Assembly (NCBI GenBank): GCA_905215815.1
Contig: CAJMRN010000013.1
Coordinates: forward strand, 1-30,706
Length of the DNA stretch: 30,706 nt
Direction of reading: 5' to 3'
Source of the DNA: an uncultured bacterium
Lineage (GTDB): Bacteria > Actinomycetota > Coriobacteriia > Coriobacteriales > Coriobacteriaceae
Within the stretch, counting starts at the first letter, position 1. The number at the start of each line of letters is the position of its first letter. The notes under the pieces were generated by a model. That model worked only from the letters and a program-made list of their open reading frames with translations, did no database searches and was not told where the DNA came from. The position numbers and the translations under genes were made by a program. Shown piece after piece: positions 23,314 through 30,706 of this stretch.

Positions 23314-23322
23314 TGCTAAAAT
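23314..23322 (+). promoter_or_regulatory. Extended -10 promoter element
   Basis: TGCTAAAAT, a TGn-TAAAAT extended -10, lies 35 bases upstream of the TTG start at 23357. The gap between the glycosyltransferase genes is otherwise unexplained. No good -35 is present, as is common with extended -10 promoters. Confidence 0.45.
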
Positions 23323-23356
23323 ATCCCTGTTACACGCTATTCAACAGGAGGTTCTC

Positions 23357-24475
23357 TTGCAGAACTCTGATACCCCTAAAGTTTCGCTGCTTGTTCCCAT
23401 CTGCAACGTTGAGCGCTACCTGCACGAGTGCCTCGATTCAGCCATTGCTCAGACGCTCAAGGACATCGAGATCATCTGCATCAACGACGGATCTACCGAT
23501 AGCTCGCCGGATATCATTCGCGAGTACATGGAGCGCGATGCGCGCGTCAAGATTATTGACAAGGCCAACAGCGGCTACGGCGACTCGATGAACCGCGGCC
23601 TGGAGATGGCGCGTGGCGAGTACGTGGGCATTTTGGAGTCCGATGACTTTATGTTCGAGGATTCGCTTCAAAAGCTGGTTGCCAAGGCCGACGCCGAGCA
23701 TGCTGATGTCGTTAAGGGCGACTTTTACTTGTACTGGTCTGCGCCCAGCGAGCGCCGCGAGCTGTTTGGAATTATTGACGAGCATATGACGGGCGCCGCG
23801 TATCGCCCCGTCGATCGCCCGGGCATTTTCTATCGCAAGCCTTCCATTTGGTCGGCTATCTATCGGCGCGAGTTCCTCAACGACAATCAGATTCGGTTCC
23901 TTCCCACGCCGGGCGCCTCGTATCAGGATGCGGGTTTTAACTTTAAGGTCTGGGCATGCGCCGAGCGCGCTGCGTTTATTGCGGATCCCATTTTGTGCTA
24001 TCGCCAAGACAACGAGAAGAGTTCCGTTAATTCGCCCAACAAGGTGTTTTGCGTGTGCGACGAATATGCCGAGATGCAGCGCTTTTTGGATGGGCGCCCC
24101 GAGCTTAAGGCTCGGCTTCAGGGCATTTTAATGCGCATGAAGGTCGATACGTACCGCTGGAATGATGAGCGTCTGGTCGATGGGTTGCGCGAGCAGTTTT
24201 GGGAGAAGGCATCGCCCGAGCTCAAGGCCGATTGGGATGCTGGTCGCTTTGACCTGTCACTGTTCGATCCGCGCGGCGAGACCGACCTGCGTTTGATGGT
24301 CAAGTCGCCCCGTGCCTATATCGATTCGCGCTTTGATTTTAAGAAGCCGGGCAAGCTCAATACGTTTAAGCACTACTTTAAGATCGGCGGCCTGCCGCTG
24401 GTTTGGCGCGTGCTGACGTATCAGCGCGCCTACGGTGATAATCCGCATCCCGACGACGTGCCGGCGGCACAGTAG
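23357..24475 (+). CDS. GT2 glycosyltransferase (paralogue B)
   Basis: A 372-residue GT2 enzyme, the close paralogue of the gene at 21132. It has LLVPICNVERYL (11-22), NDGSTD (43-48) and ESDD (94-97). Later motifs KPSIWSAIYRREF and FLPTPGASYQDAGF correspond to those of paralogue A, but much of the C-terminal half has changed, which may alter acceptor choice. The start is TTG with AGGAGG 5 bases upstream, the same unusual start codon as paralogue A. An extended -10 precedes it. The next gene follows after about 12 bp. Confidence 0.9.
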   Translation: MQNSDTPKVSLLVPICNVERYLHECLDSAIAQTLKDIEIICINDGSTDSSPDIIREYMERDARVKIIDKANSGYGDSMNRGLEMARGEYVGILESDDFMFEDSLQKLVAKADAEHADVVKGDFYLYWSAPSERRELFGIIDEHMTGAAYRPVDRPGIFYRKPSIWSAIYRREFLNDNQIRFLPTPGASYQDAGFNFKVWACAERAAFIADPILCYRQDNEKSSVNSPNKVFCVCDEYAEMQRFLDGRPELKARLQGILMRMKVDTYRWNDERLVDGLREQFWEKASPELKADWDAGRFDLSLFDPRGETDLRLMVKSPRAYIDSRFDFKKPGKLNTFKHYFKIGGLPLVWRVLTYQRAYGDNPHPDDVPAAQ

Positions 24476-24487
24476 GAGCGCGTGATT

Positions 24488-25555
24488 ATGGCTACCCCTA
24501 AGATTTCCGTCGTCGTTCCCATCTACAAGGTGGAGGAGTGCCTGTCATGGTGCCTGGACTCCCTACTCGCGCAGGATATGCCCGGTTGGGAAGGTGTTCT
24601 GGTCAACGATGGCTCGCCGGATGGGTCGCGCGACATCGCCGTTGCCTATTGCGAAAGGGACACGCGTTTTAAGCTTGTCGATAAGCCCAACGGTGGTTTG
24701 TCGAGCGCCCGCAATGCAGGTATCGCTGCGTCCTCGGCTCCTATCGTCGCGTTCTTGGATTCCGACGACCGCTTTACGCCCGATGCGTGCCGCGTGATCG
24801 TCGATGCCTTTGAGCGTGAAGATTGCGACGTTTTGACCTTTGGCGCGAACCCGTATCCGGTGGAGGCGGGCTATCCGTGGCTTAACTATGTGCTGAGCCC
24901 GCGCGACGTTTCGTTTGAGGGCTATAGCTCCGACCTGCTGTTTAAGGAAGCGTCTCGCCCCTTTGCATGGCGCACCGCTTGCAAGCGCGCTTTTTTGCTG
25001 GGCAACGGGATCGTGTTCGACGAAACCGTTAAGTATGGCGAGGATCAGGTCTTTGATTTTGCCGTCTATGGTCGTTCGCGCAAAACCGCGCTTATCTCGA
25101 ACAAGCTGTACGACTATCGCGTGGCACGCAAGGGCTCGCTCATGGACACCATGCGCTATGACGATGAGACGCGTTTGCTTGAGCACGTGAAGATATACTC
25201 CGCGGTGCTGGCCGATTGGCGCCGTGATGGGCTCGATGCCCAGTATGCCGATGACTTGGCGTACTTACTGTGTGATCTGGTGCTGTACGATGCGCTCAGG
25301 CTCCTGGGCTCGGGCTGCGGCAAGGTGTTCGCTGCCGTTACCGCGGCGCTTGACAGTTCTGCCGTGGGCAGTGATGCTGCGCTTGCGCAATGCGATCCTT
25401 CTGTTGCCGCCATGGTGCGTGCGGCGCTTGTCGGTAAGGCTCCTGCTGCTCGTTTGTGCAAAAAGCTCATGTTCAATTACGACGTCTTGAGATTTGGGCG
25501 CCTGGGCGCGTGCAAGCGCATGGCTGCGAACGCCCTGGGAAAGCGAGAAGTGTAG
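24488..25555 (+). CDS. GT2 glycosyltransferase
   Basis: A 355-residue GT2 enzyme with ISVVVPIYKVEECL (6-19), LVNDGSPDGS (38-47), GGLSSARNAGI (69-79) and DSDD (91-94). It resembles enzymes of the EpsJ/WcaA type that build exopolysaccharide or capsule. I chose the ATG at 24488, which has AGGAG 9 bases upstream, over a GTG at 24482. Its stop codon abuts the ATG of the next gene, so translation is likely coupled. Confidence 0.9.
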   Translation: MATPKISVVVPIYKVEECLSWCLDSLLAQDMPGWEGVLVNDGSPDGSRDIAVAYCERDTRFKLVDKPNGGLSSARNAGIAASSAPIVAFLDSDDRFTPDACRVIVDAFEREDCDVLTFGANPYPVEAGYPWLNYVLSPRDVSFEGYSSDLLFKEASRPFAWRTACKRAFLLGNGIVFDETVKYGEDQVFDFAVYGRSRKTALISNKLYDYRVARKGSLMDTMRYDDETRLLEHVKIYSAVLADWRRDGLDAQYADDLAYLLCDLVLYDALRLLGSGCGKVFAAVTAALDSSAVGSDAALAQCDPSVAAMVRAALVGKAPAARLCKKLMFNYDVLRFGRLGACKRMAANALGKREV

Positions 25556-28042
25556 ATGAGTATCAAGCGTTTGGCGCTTTGCCGCAGCCAGGGCCGCCTG
25601 TTCGTGCTGCTTCGTTTTGTCGGCCAGGATATCGCGGGGCTTATTGAGCAGGAGGGTCCCCAGGCTTTTGCTTATGCGACGACCGATGGCGCTTGCGTTC
25701 CGTCTTTGGTACTGCCGGTCGATCATGGCCGTGTGCTTGCGCTTTGTCCCTCCGTTGCCGATTATGAGCGCGAACTCGCTGTCTTGGTGCTTCCGTTTAT
25801 GGACGGCTCTACAATTGATATCTCATTTACGTCCGGCGACAAAAGGTTGGGCTCTATTCGCCTTGATAGTCGTATTGCCAAGTTGGAATCTAAGATTAAC
25901 TACAAAGCAAAGCCTGCGATGTGCGCGCTCGTTCGCGATGCGCAGCGCGGCGAGTGCTGCGGCCGCTACGAGATCGATGCCGTTCGTTATTTAGCGGCAG
26001 ATGAGGGCGCCGTTTGGCGCTATGAGGTCAAGTGGGCGGGAGATCCCCAGTGCGCCCCTGAGCTCCAGATCTTCGATACGCACATGAATGCGATTGATGC
26101 CACCGTGCATGTGTTTGAGTCGCAGGTCGATGTGCCGCAGCTCAACGGTTGCCGCGTCAATAAAACGTATCTGAGCGTTGAGATGCCTCAGGATATACGA
26201 GATTTTGTCGCGATTGTGAGTGATCCCACGGGCCAGATTCGGAGCGGGTTTTGCGCCATGGATGGTCGTCTGTACAACGGCATTGTCGACGACAGCTGGA
26301 ATCGCATGAAGGATGCACGCGCGGACGACGCCGCTTATCGACGCTGGTTTGAGCAGCATCGCGCGAAGCCGGGCGACCTGGCGTGCCAGCACGTTGCTTT
26401 GGCGGCTTTTGCTTACCGACCGCTCGTGAGCATTGTGGTGCCGTGCTATAAGACCGATCGGGTCTACCTGCGTGAGCTGCTGGACTCTGTGCTATCCCAG
26501 AGCTACGACAACTGGGAATTGCTGCTTATGGACGCCTCGCCCGAATGGGACGCGGTGTCCAATCTTGCGGCCGCCGCCAATGACGAGCGGGTTCGTCGTG
26601 TTGAGCTGCCTGGCAACGGCGGCATTGTGCTCAACACCAACGCCGGCATTCAGCAGGCGTCGGGCGACTACATCGCATTCTTAGACCATGACGACATTCT
26701 GGAGCCGGATGCGCTGTTCCGCTATATCGCCGCGTTGAACAAAGCAGCAGAGGGGGAGCGTTCGCAGGTCCTGTTCTGTGACGAGGACATGTTCCAGAAA
26801 ACGGGGGAGTGGGGTCAGCCGGTCTTTAAGACGCAACTCAACGTCGACCTGCTCTATAGCCATAACTGCGTGACGCATTTTCTGATGGTGGAGAAGGTAC
26901 TTATCGATCGCATCGGCATGTCGCCGGAAGATGTCGCAGGCGCCCAGGATTATGATCTGACGCTTCGCTGCCTTTCATCGGGCGCACGGTTTGAGCATAT
27001 TGCCCACGTGTTGTATCACTGGCGCGTGCATCCCGGTTCTACCGCCGATGGTTCTGCGGATAGCAAGCCGTATGCCATCGAGGCCGGGCGCCTTGCGCTG
27101 CAGCGCCACTTTGAGTCGCTGGGCGTTCGCGGAACAGTCGAGGAGACCGAGACGCCGTTTGTCTATCGCATGCGCTATGCGCTGCCGGAGCCTGCGCCGC
27201 TGGTGAGCATTGTGATTCCCACCAAGGACCACGTTGAGACGCTCGATGCCTGTGTGATGTCGATTGCCCAGAAGGCCACGTATACCAATTATGAGATCGT
27301 CTTGGTGGAGAACAACAGCGAAGCCCCGGAGACGTTTGCGTATTACGAATCCCTGCCAGAGCGCGTGGCTGCGACATCCGAAGGCAAGGGCGACGCGCGC
27401 GTTGTGTACTGGCCGGGCGAGTTCAATTACTCCCAGATTATCAACTTTGGCGTTGAGCATGCCAAGGGCGACTATCTACTGCTGCTGAACAATGATACCG
27501 AGGTCATAACTCCCGACTTTATCGAAGAGATGATGGGCTATCTGCAGCGTCCCGATGCGGGCGTGGTTGGTGCCAAGCTCTATTTTGCCGATCATCTGGT
27601 GCAGCACGCTGGCATTTTGGTCGGCGTGCGCGGCGCACTTGCCCATGCCAGCCAGGATTTCTCGGCAAAGCGCGAGGGCTATCTTGCGCGCGCCGTGCGG
27701 CCGGGCAACTTTAGCGCCGTAACGGGTGCCTGCCAGATGGTCCGACGCGACGTATTTGAGCAGGTCGGAGGCTACAACGAGGAATTCGCAGTCGGCTTTA
27801 ACGATGCGGACTTTTGCCTGCGCGTTTGGGAGGCGGGCTACCGCACCATCTTTACGCCCTATTCCGAGCTGTACCACTACGAGTTCACCTCGCGCGGCAG
27901 GGAAGAGGCCGACGAGGAAAAGCTGCGCCGATGGAAACGCGAGCAGGCGCTGTTCATGCAGCGCTGGCCGGAGTTCTTCTTGACGGGCGATCCGTGGCTG
28001 GGACCGAACCTATCCTCCGAGAGCGAGTATTTCTCGGTCTAA
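25556..28042 (+). CDS. Two-domain GT2 glycosyltransferase with unknown N-terminal region
   Basis: An 828-residue protein. Residues 1-285 are not recognised; they look beta-rich and soluble. The first GT2 domain spans about 289-500, with VSIVVPCYKTD (291-301) and DHDD (377-380). The second spans about 548-790, with VSIVIPTKDH (550-559), NNDTEV (645-650) and a GYNEEF/NDADFCLR region. Tandem GT2 enzymes of this kind occur in O-antigen, rhamnan and capsule clusters and may add two sugars alternately or processively. The start ATG follows the previous stop codon directly. Its ribosome site is weak, in keeping with coupled translation. It is the last gene of the + strand glycosyltransferase run. 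Confidence 0.9.
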   Translation: MSIKRLALCRSQGRLFVLLRFVGQDIAGLIEQEGPQAFAYATTDGACVPSLVLPVDHGRVLALCPSVADYERELAVLVLPFMDGSTIDISFTSGDKRLGSIRLDSRIAKLESKINYKAKPAMCALVRDAQRGECCGRYEIDAVRYLAADEGAVWRYEVKWAGDPQCAPELQIFDTHMNAIDATVHVFESQVDVPQLNGCRVNKTYLSVEMPQDIRDFVAIVSDPTGQIRSGFCAMDGRLYNGIVDDSWNRMKDARADDAAYRRWFEQHRAKPGDLACQHVALAAFAYRPLVSIVVPCYKTDRVYLRELLDSVLSQSYDNWELLLMDASPEWDAVSNLAAAANDERVRRVELPGNGGIVLNTNAGIQQASGDYIAFLDHDDILEPDALFRYIAALNKAAEGERSQVLFCDEDMFQKTGEWGQPVFKTQLNVDLLYSHNCVTHFLMVEKVLIDRIGMSPEDVAGAQDYDLTLRCLSSGARFEHIAHVLYHWRVHPGSTADGSADSKPYAIEAGRLALQRHFESLGVRGTVEETETPFVYRMRYALPEPAPLVSIVIPTKDHVETLDACVMSIAQKATYTNYEIVLVENNSEAPETFAYYESLPERVAATSEGKGDARVVYWPGEFNYSQIINFGVEHAKGDYLLLLNNDTEVITPDFIEEMMGYLQRPDAGVVGAKLYFADHLVQHAGILVGVRGALAHASQDFSAKREGYLARAVRPGNFSAVTGACQMVRRDVFEQVGGYNEEFAVGFNDADFCLRVWEAGYRTIFTPYSELYHYEFTSRGREEADEEKLRRWKREQALFMQRWPEFFLTGDPWLGPNLSSESEYFSV

Positions 28043-28252
28043 GGCAATGGTTTTTAGGAAGTGCTTAACTTTCTTTCGCTATGAGCTTGGAAGAAAGCAA
28101 CATTGGACTACCTACTAAGACAAATTACGAAAGCTCGATACTTCCGCGATAAGTTTATACAGGCTTATATAACTCGATATTATCCGATATAGTCTACGAT
28201 AGAAATATAAGCAATGATTGACTGTTAATCGATTCCCTAGGAAGGCAAATAA
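28043..28252. promoter_or_regulatory. AT-rich leader with five CGATA motifs
   Basis: This region is markedly AT-richer than its surroundings. CGATA occurs on the + strand at 28136, 28147, 28175, 28185 and 28197, with intervals of 11, 28, 10 and 12 bases, so most are about one helical turn apart. No TATCG copy was seen in the same stretch. ATAAG and CTTAT form a small dyad between the second and third copies. The array ends about 50 bases before the start of the ATPase gene, so it may be an operator of that gene. Confidence 0.5.
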
Positions 28253-29356
28253 GTGAGCGTCACAGCATTCCATAACCCCTTTCGTCCCACTGCCGGCGCT
28301 GAGCCTCCGCGCATAATTGGTCGTGATGATATCGCCCTTGAGTTTACCGAGAGTTTGAATGCGGGAATTGGTGCACCTGCGAGGCTCATGCGCATTGCCG
28401 GGCCGAGGGGCTCCGGGAAAACTGTTTTGCTCTGCGACCTTAGGGATCGTGCACGAGAGCTTGGTTGGAAGACCGCTATTGTCTCTGCCGGCCCTAACCT
28501 ATTGCTGGACTTGAGGGATCAGGTTGCTGATTCTTCCCTTGCGGCCAATGCTTCGGTCGGCGTAAACGCCGGCTTTGTTTCGGCGAAAGTTGACGTTGCG
28601 CCCAAAGAGCCGAGCCTTAGAAAGTTGCTGAGTTCGGCAGCGAAGTCATCCAAGGGCCTTTTTATTGCCATCGATGAAGTTCAGGACGCCCCGATTGACG
28701 ATATGCGCGCCATTGCGTCTACGGTTCAGCTTTTGATAGGGGAAAAAGTAGATATCGCACTTGCCTTTGCCGGTTTACCCGCCGGTGTTATGGATCTTAT
28801 TAACGGCAAGGCGCTTACGTTCTTGCGTCGTGCCCTCCCCGAAGATCTGGCGCCTATCAACCAGGTGGAGGTGGCGCTCTCTATGGGCGACAGCTTTGTC
28901 GCGACTGGTTTGTCCGTAGAGGACGATCTTCTGTCGAGAGCCGCTGAGGCCACTAAGGGCTATGCCTATCTGGTGCAACTGGTCGGTTACTCCATTTGGC
29001 AACGAGCCAATTTGCATCGTGCCAAAAGCGCCATCGTGAGTGAGCGCGATGTTGCCGAAGGCATTGCACTGGCAGAAGCTCGTTTTCACGATGTTGTTCA
29101 CGAGCCCGCGATTTCTGGACTGGGGCTCAACGATATCAAATACCTTTTGGCCATGTGCGAGGATAAGCAACAGTCCAAATCAGCCGAGGTTGCTAAGCGC
29201 ATGGGCAAAAAGACTAATGAGATCAGCTCAATTAGGGCTAAATTGCTACAAAGAGAGGTTATTCAGGCGCCGCAGAGGGGTTACGTGCAGTTTGCCGTCC
29301 CGGACCTAGATATCTATCTGCGAGAGAATGCCGAGGAGATTCTCGAACGGTTCTAA
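28253..29356 (+). CDS. AAA family ATPase with C-terminal winged HTH
   Basis: A 367-residue ATP-binding protein. Walker A is GPRGSGKT (50-57) and Walker B is LFIAIDEVQD (136-145). The IIGRDD (21-26) and the general layout recall Orc1/Cdc6-like STAND or AAA ATPases. The C-terminal 70 residues (SAEVAKRMGKKTNEISSIR region) look like a winged helix-turn-helix. It may sense or bind DNA in an ATP-dependent way. The exact role is unknown; such stand-alone genes occur in accessory regions of gut Actinobacteria. The start is GTG with AGGAAGG 7 bases upstream. It has no operon partner, since the next gene has its own promoter. GC is lower than in the glycosyltransferase genes. Confidence 0.82.
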   Translation: MSVTAFHNPFRPTAGAEPPRIIGRDDIALEFTESLNAGIGAPARLMRIAGPRGSGKTVLLCDLRDRARELGWKTAIVSAGPNLLLDLRDQVADSSLAANASVGVNAGFVSAKVDVAPKEPSLRKLLSSAAKSSKGLFIAIDEVQDAPIDDMRAIASTVQLLIGEKVDIALAFAGLPAGVMDLINGKALTFLRRALPEDLAPINQVEVALSMGDSFVATGLSVEDDLLSRAAEATKGYAYLVQLVGYSIWQRANLHRAKSAIVSERDVAEGIALAEARFHDVVHEPAISGLGLNDIKYLLAMCEDKQQSKSAEVAKRMGKKTNEISSIRAKLLQREVIQAPQRGYVQFAVPDLDIYLRENAEEILERF

Positions 29357-29419
29357 ATCGAGACGGCGGTGCATCCCTCGCGCTGAGATGGACCATGGAC
29401 GTAAATGCGCCACTCAGGC

Positions 29420-29428
29420 TGTTATAAT
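29420..29428 (+). promoter_or_regulatory. Extended -10 promoter of the lysozyme gene
   Basis: TGTTATAAT is a perfect TATAAT with a TGn extension, 31 bases upstream of the start codon. There is no good -35. Confidence 0.6.
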
Positions 29429-29459
29429 TCGAGTATCTACGATTAATCAGGGCGAATGG

Positions 29460-30706
29460 ATGTCTATGAATCGACTAAAGTGCTGCGTTGCATTATTTCT
29501 CTCCCTTGTATTTGGGCTCTCTGGCGTGCTCCAGCCTTTTGCGCTGTATGCCGAAACACTCGATTTGGCTCAGGAAGAGTCTAAGGTATCGCAGCCTGCG
29601 ACCGAGAGCGCTTCTAACACCTCTGCGGATACGTCTGGCGATCAGGCGGAGAGCGATTCGGTTGCCCAGGACTCCTCGACGCCTGATTCAAGCGAGGCTG
29701 CGGATGCCGAATCTGCTTCTGCCGATGCAGCTACTGATGAGGTTTCTGACGAGGCGTCTGATGATGACATCGAGGCCCCCCTCGCTGAGAACTCATGGCG
29801 TTATGTCGACGGTTCCCTCCGCTCCGATCTTCCTGACGATTATGGCGCAAATGCAGATTTCGAAGGCCGCGCAATGCACAGCATGCCTGAGGGTGCAACG
29901 GCGCAGGGAATCGATGTGAGCGAGCACAACGGAACTATTAATTGGCAGTCCGTGAAAGATTCCGGTATCGACTTTGCGATTCTAAGGGTCGGCTTTGCTG
30001 GTGATACAAACGGCGGAAGGCTGGACAATTACTTTAAGCGCAACGTGAGCGAGTGCGAGCGTTTGGGAATTCCGTATGGCGTGTACCTTTACTCCTATGC
30101 GCGCAACGAGGATGAAGCCCAGGCCGAGGCGCGCTTGATGCTAAGTGCCCTTAAGGGCCATTCACCCACTCTTCCCGTTTACTATGACTTGGAAGAGCGA
30201 GAAACAAATGCCGATGGTTCGCCCAAGTGGACACCATTTAACGATCCCTCTAAACTCGCATCGATCGCAAAGACCTTCTGCGGTCAAATTGCGGCAGCGG
30301 GGTATAAGCCCGGTATTTATGCAAACGTTAACTGGTTCAAGAACTACCTTACCGACCCTTGCTTTCTTTCTAGTGGCTGGAGGATCTGGACTGCCCAGTA
30401 TTGGTACGGAGGCCGTTACGATGAGTGCCTCGGCCTTACTCCTGATGCCCCTGCCAAATATGATTGCTGGCAGTATTCTGCCCGTGGCAGCGTTCCCGGT
30501 GTAAGCGGTGATGTTGATGTTAGCTACTGGTTTGGAGAGGGCCTGGGCGATCATTGGCAGGAAACGGACGAAGGTAAATATTACGTATCGTCAAACGGGC
30601 AGCCTTATAAGGGCTGGAAGCTGATCTCCGGCGTCTGGTACTGGTTTGACCCCGCCAAGGGGGGCGCCATGGCCACCGGCCTGCACGAGTGCGACGGATC
30701 CATGTA
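29460..30706 (+). CDS. Secreted GH25 lysozyme with wall-binding repeats, 3' end missing
   Basis: The frame is open to the end of the window (415 codons visible). Residues 1-31 form a signal peptide (ending near LYA). Residues 32-110 are an acidic Ser/Asp/Glu/Ala linker. The GH25 muramidase domain spans about 148-360: GIDVSEHNG (150-158, D152), YYDLEE (241-246, D243 and E245, the catalytic pair), WQYS (337-340) and GDVDVS (350-355). From about 366 it enters choline-binding-type repeats with YYVSSNG and GWKLISGVWYWF. It would cleave the peptidoglycan glycan chain at the cell surface, in growth or as a released autolysin. AGGG lies 7 bases before the ATG at 29460; an in-frame ATG at 29466 is the alternative. 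Confidence 0.92.
   Translation, partial: MSMNRLKCCVALFLSLVFGLSGVLQPFALYAETLDLAQEESKVSQPATESASNTSADTSGDQAESDSVAQDSSTPDSSEAADAESASADAATDEVSDEASDDDIEAPLAENSWRYVDGSLRSDLPDDYGANADFEGRAMHSMPEGATAQGIDVSEHNGTINWQSVKDSGIDFAILRVGFAGDTNGGRLDNYFKRNVSECERLGIPYGVYLYSYARNEDEAQAEARLMLSALKGHSPTLPVYYDLEERETNADGSPKWTPFNDPSKLASIAKTFCGQIAAAGYKPGIYANVNWFKNYLTDPCFLSSGWRIWTAQYWYGGRYDECLGLTPDAPAKYDCWQYSARGSVPGVSGDVDVSYWFGEGLGDHWQETDEGKYYVSSNGQPYKGWKLISGVWYWFDPAKGGAMATGLHECDGSM

Noticed and set aside
28066..28098. Possible terminator after the two-domain glycosyltransferase gene
   Set aside because: CTTTCTT and AAGAAAG can pair, but the stem is AT-rich, 7 bp with a large loop, and no T run follows.
28136..28201. CGATA repeats as a CRISPR array or plasmid origin
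   Set aside because: The units are 5 bases and the spacers are too short for CRISPR. There is no replication initiator gene of a known plasmid type beside them.

Overview
The window looks like a chromosomal segment of a high-GC, Gram-positive gut anaerobe of the Coriobacteriia, most likely Collinsella or a close relative. This is inferred from GC-rich third positions, a SufCBDSU-type iron-sulfur operon with SufU instead of SufE, a sortase-anchored surface protein, a GH25 lysozyme with wall-binding repeats, and an arsenal of GT2 glycosyltransferases. No 16S rRNA or other phylogenetic marker is present, so the genus is a judgement and not a demonstration.

Layout. (1) 1-6120 is housekeeping: the 3' end of an Ala-rich protein of unknown function and a VanZ-like membrane protein on the + strand, then a ROK sugar kinase (fructokinase type) and a class I/II aminotransferase on the - strand, a tRNA-His/tRNA-Lys pair on + with a good promoter and terminator, and a FAD-dependent fumarate-reductase/aspartate-oxidase-like flavoprotein on -. 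(2) 6308-8133 is a two-gene - strand unit encoding a GGGtGRT-family protein and a NifU/IscU-like scaffold protein. (3) 8527-9336 is a REP-associated (Y1/HUH) transposase gene split by an in-frame TAG. (4) 9413-14658 is a complete suf operon, sufC-sufB-sufD-sufS-sufU, divergent from an Rrf2-family regulator with three cysteines (14881-15312). An MNT/HEPN (MntA/HepT) toxin-antitoxin pair follows the regulator after only 8 bp. (5) 16141-19772 holds a secreted, sortase-anchored lysozyme-like protein and a large, degenerate AAA-ATPase-like protein. (6) 19799-28042 is a surface-polysaccharide region with six GT2 genes, one on - and five on +, including two close paralogues and one two-domain enzyme. 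(7) 28253-30706 holds an orphan AAA ATPase with a C-terminal helix-turn-helix, preceded by an AT-rich region with phased CGATA motifs, and a secreted GH25 lysozyme that runs off the right end.

How the parts work together. Two separate Fe-S scaffold loci lie within 7 kb: SufU with its full assembly machine, and a NifU-like protein paired with the poorly understood GGGtGRT protein. SufS supplies persulfide sulfur, SufU relays it and SufBCD builds clusters. The Rrf2 protein, which probably carries its own cluster, is well placed to sense cluster status and control the divergent suf promoter, where several dyads are visible. The right half is about the cell envelope: polysaccharide synthesis, a wall-anchored protein and a lysozyme.

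The most interesting candidates for a second look are the GGGtGRT/scaffold pair, the MNT/HEPN module tucked behind the Suf regulator, the amber-split transposase, the interlocking hairpins at 4476-4547, and the orphan ATPase with its CGATA array.
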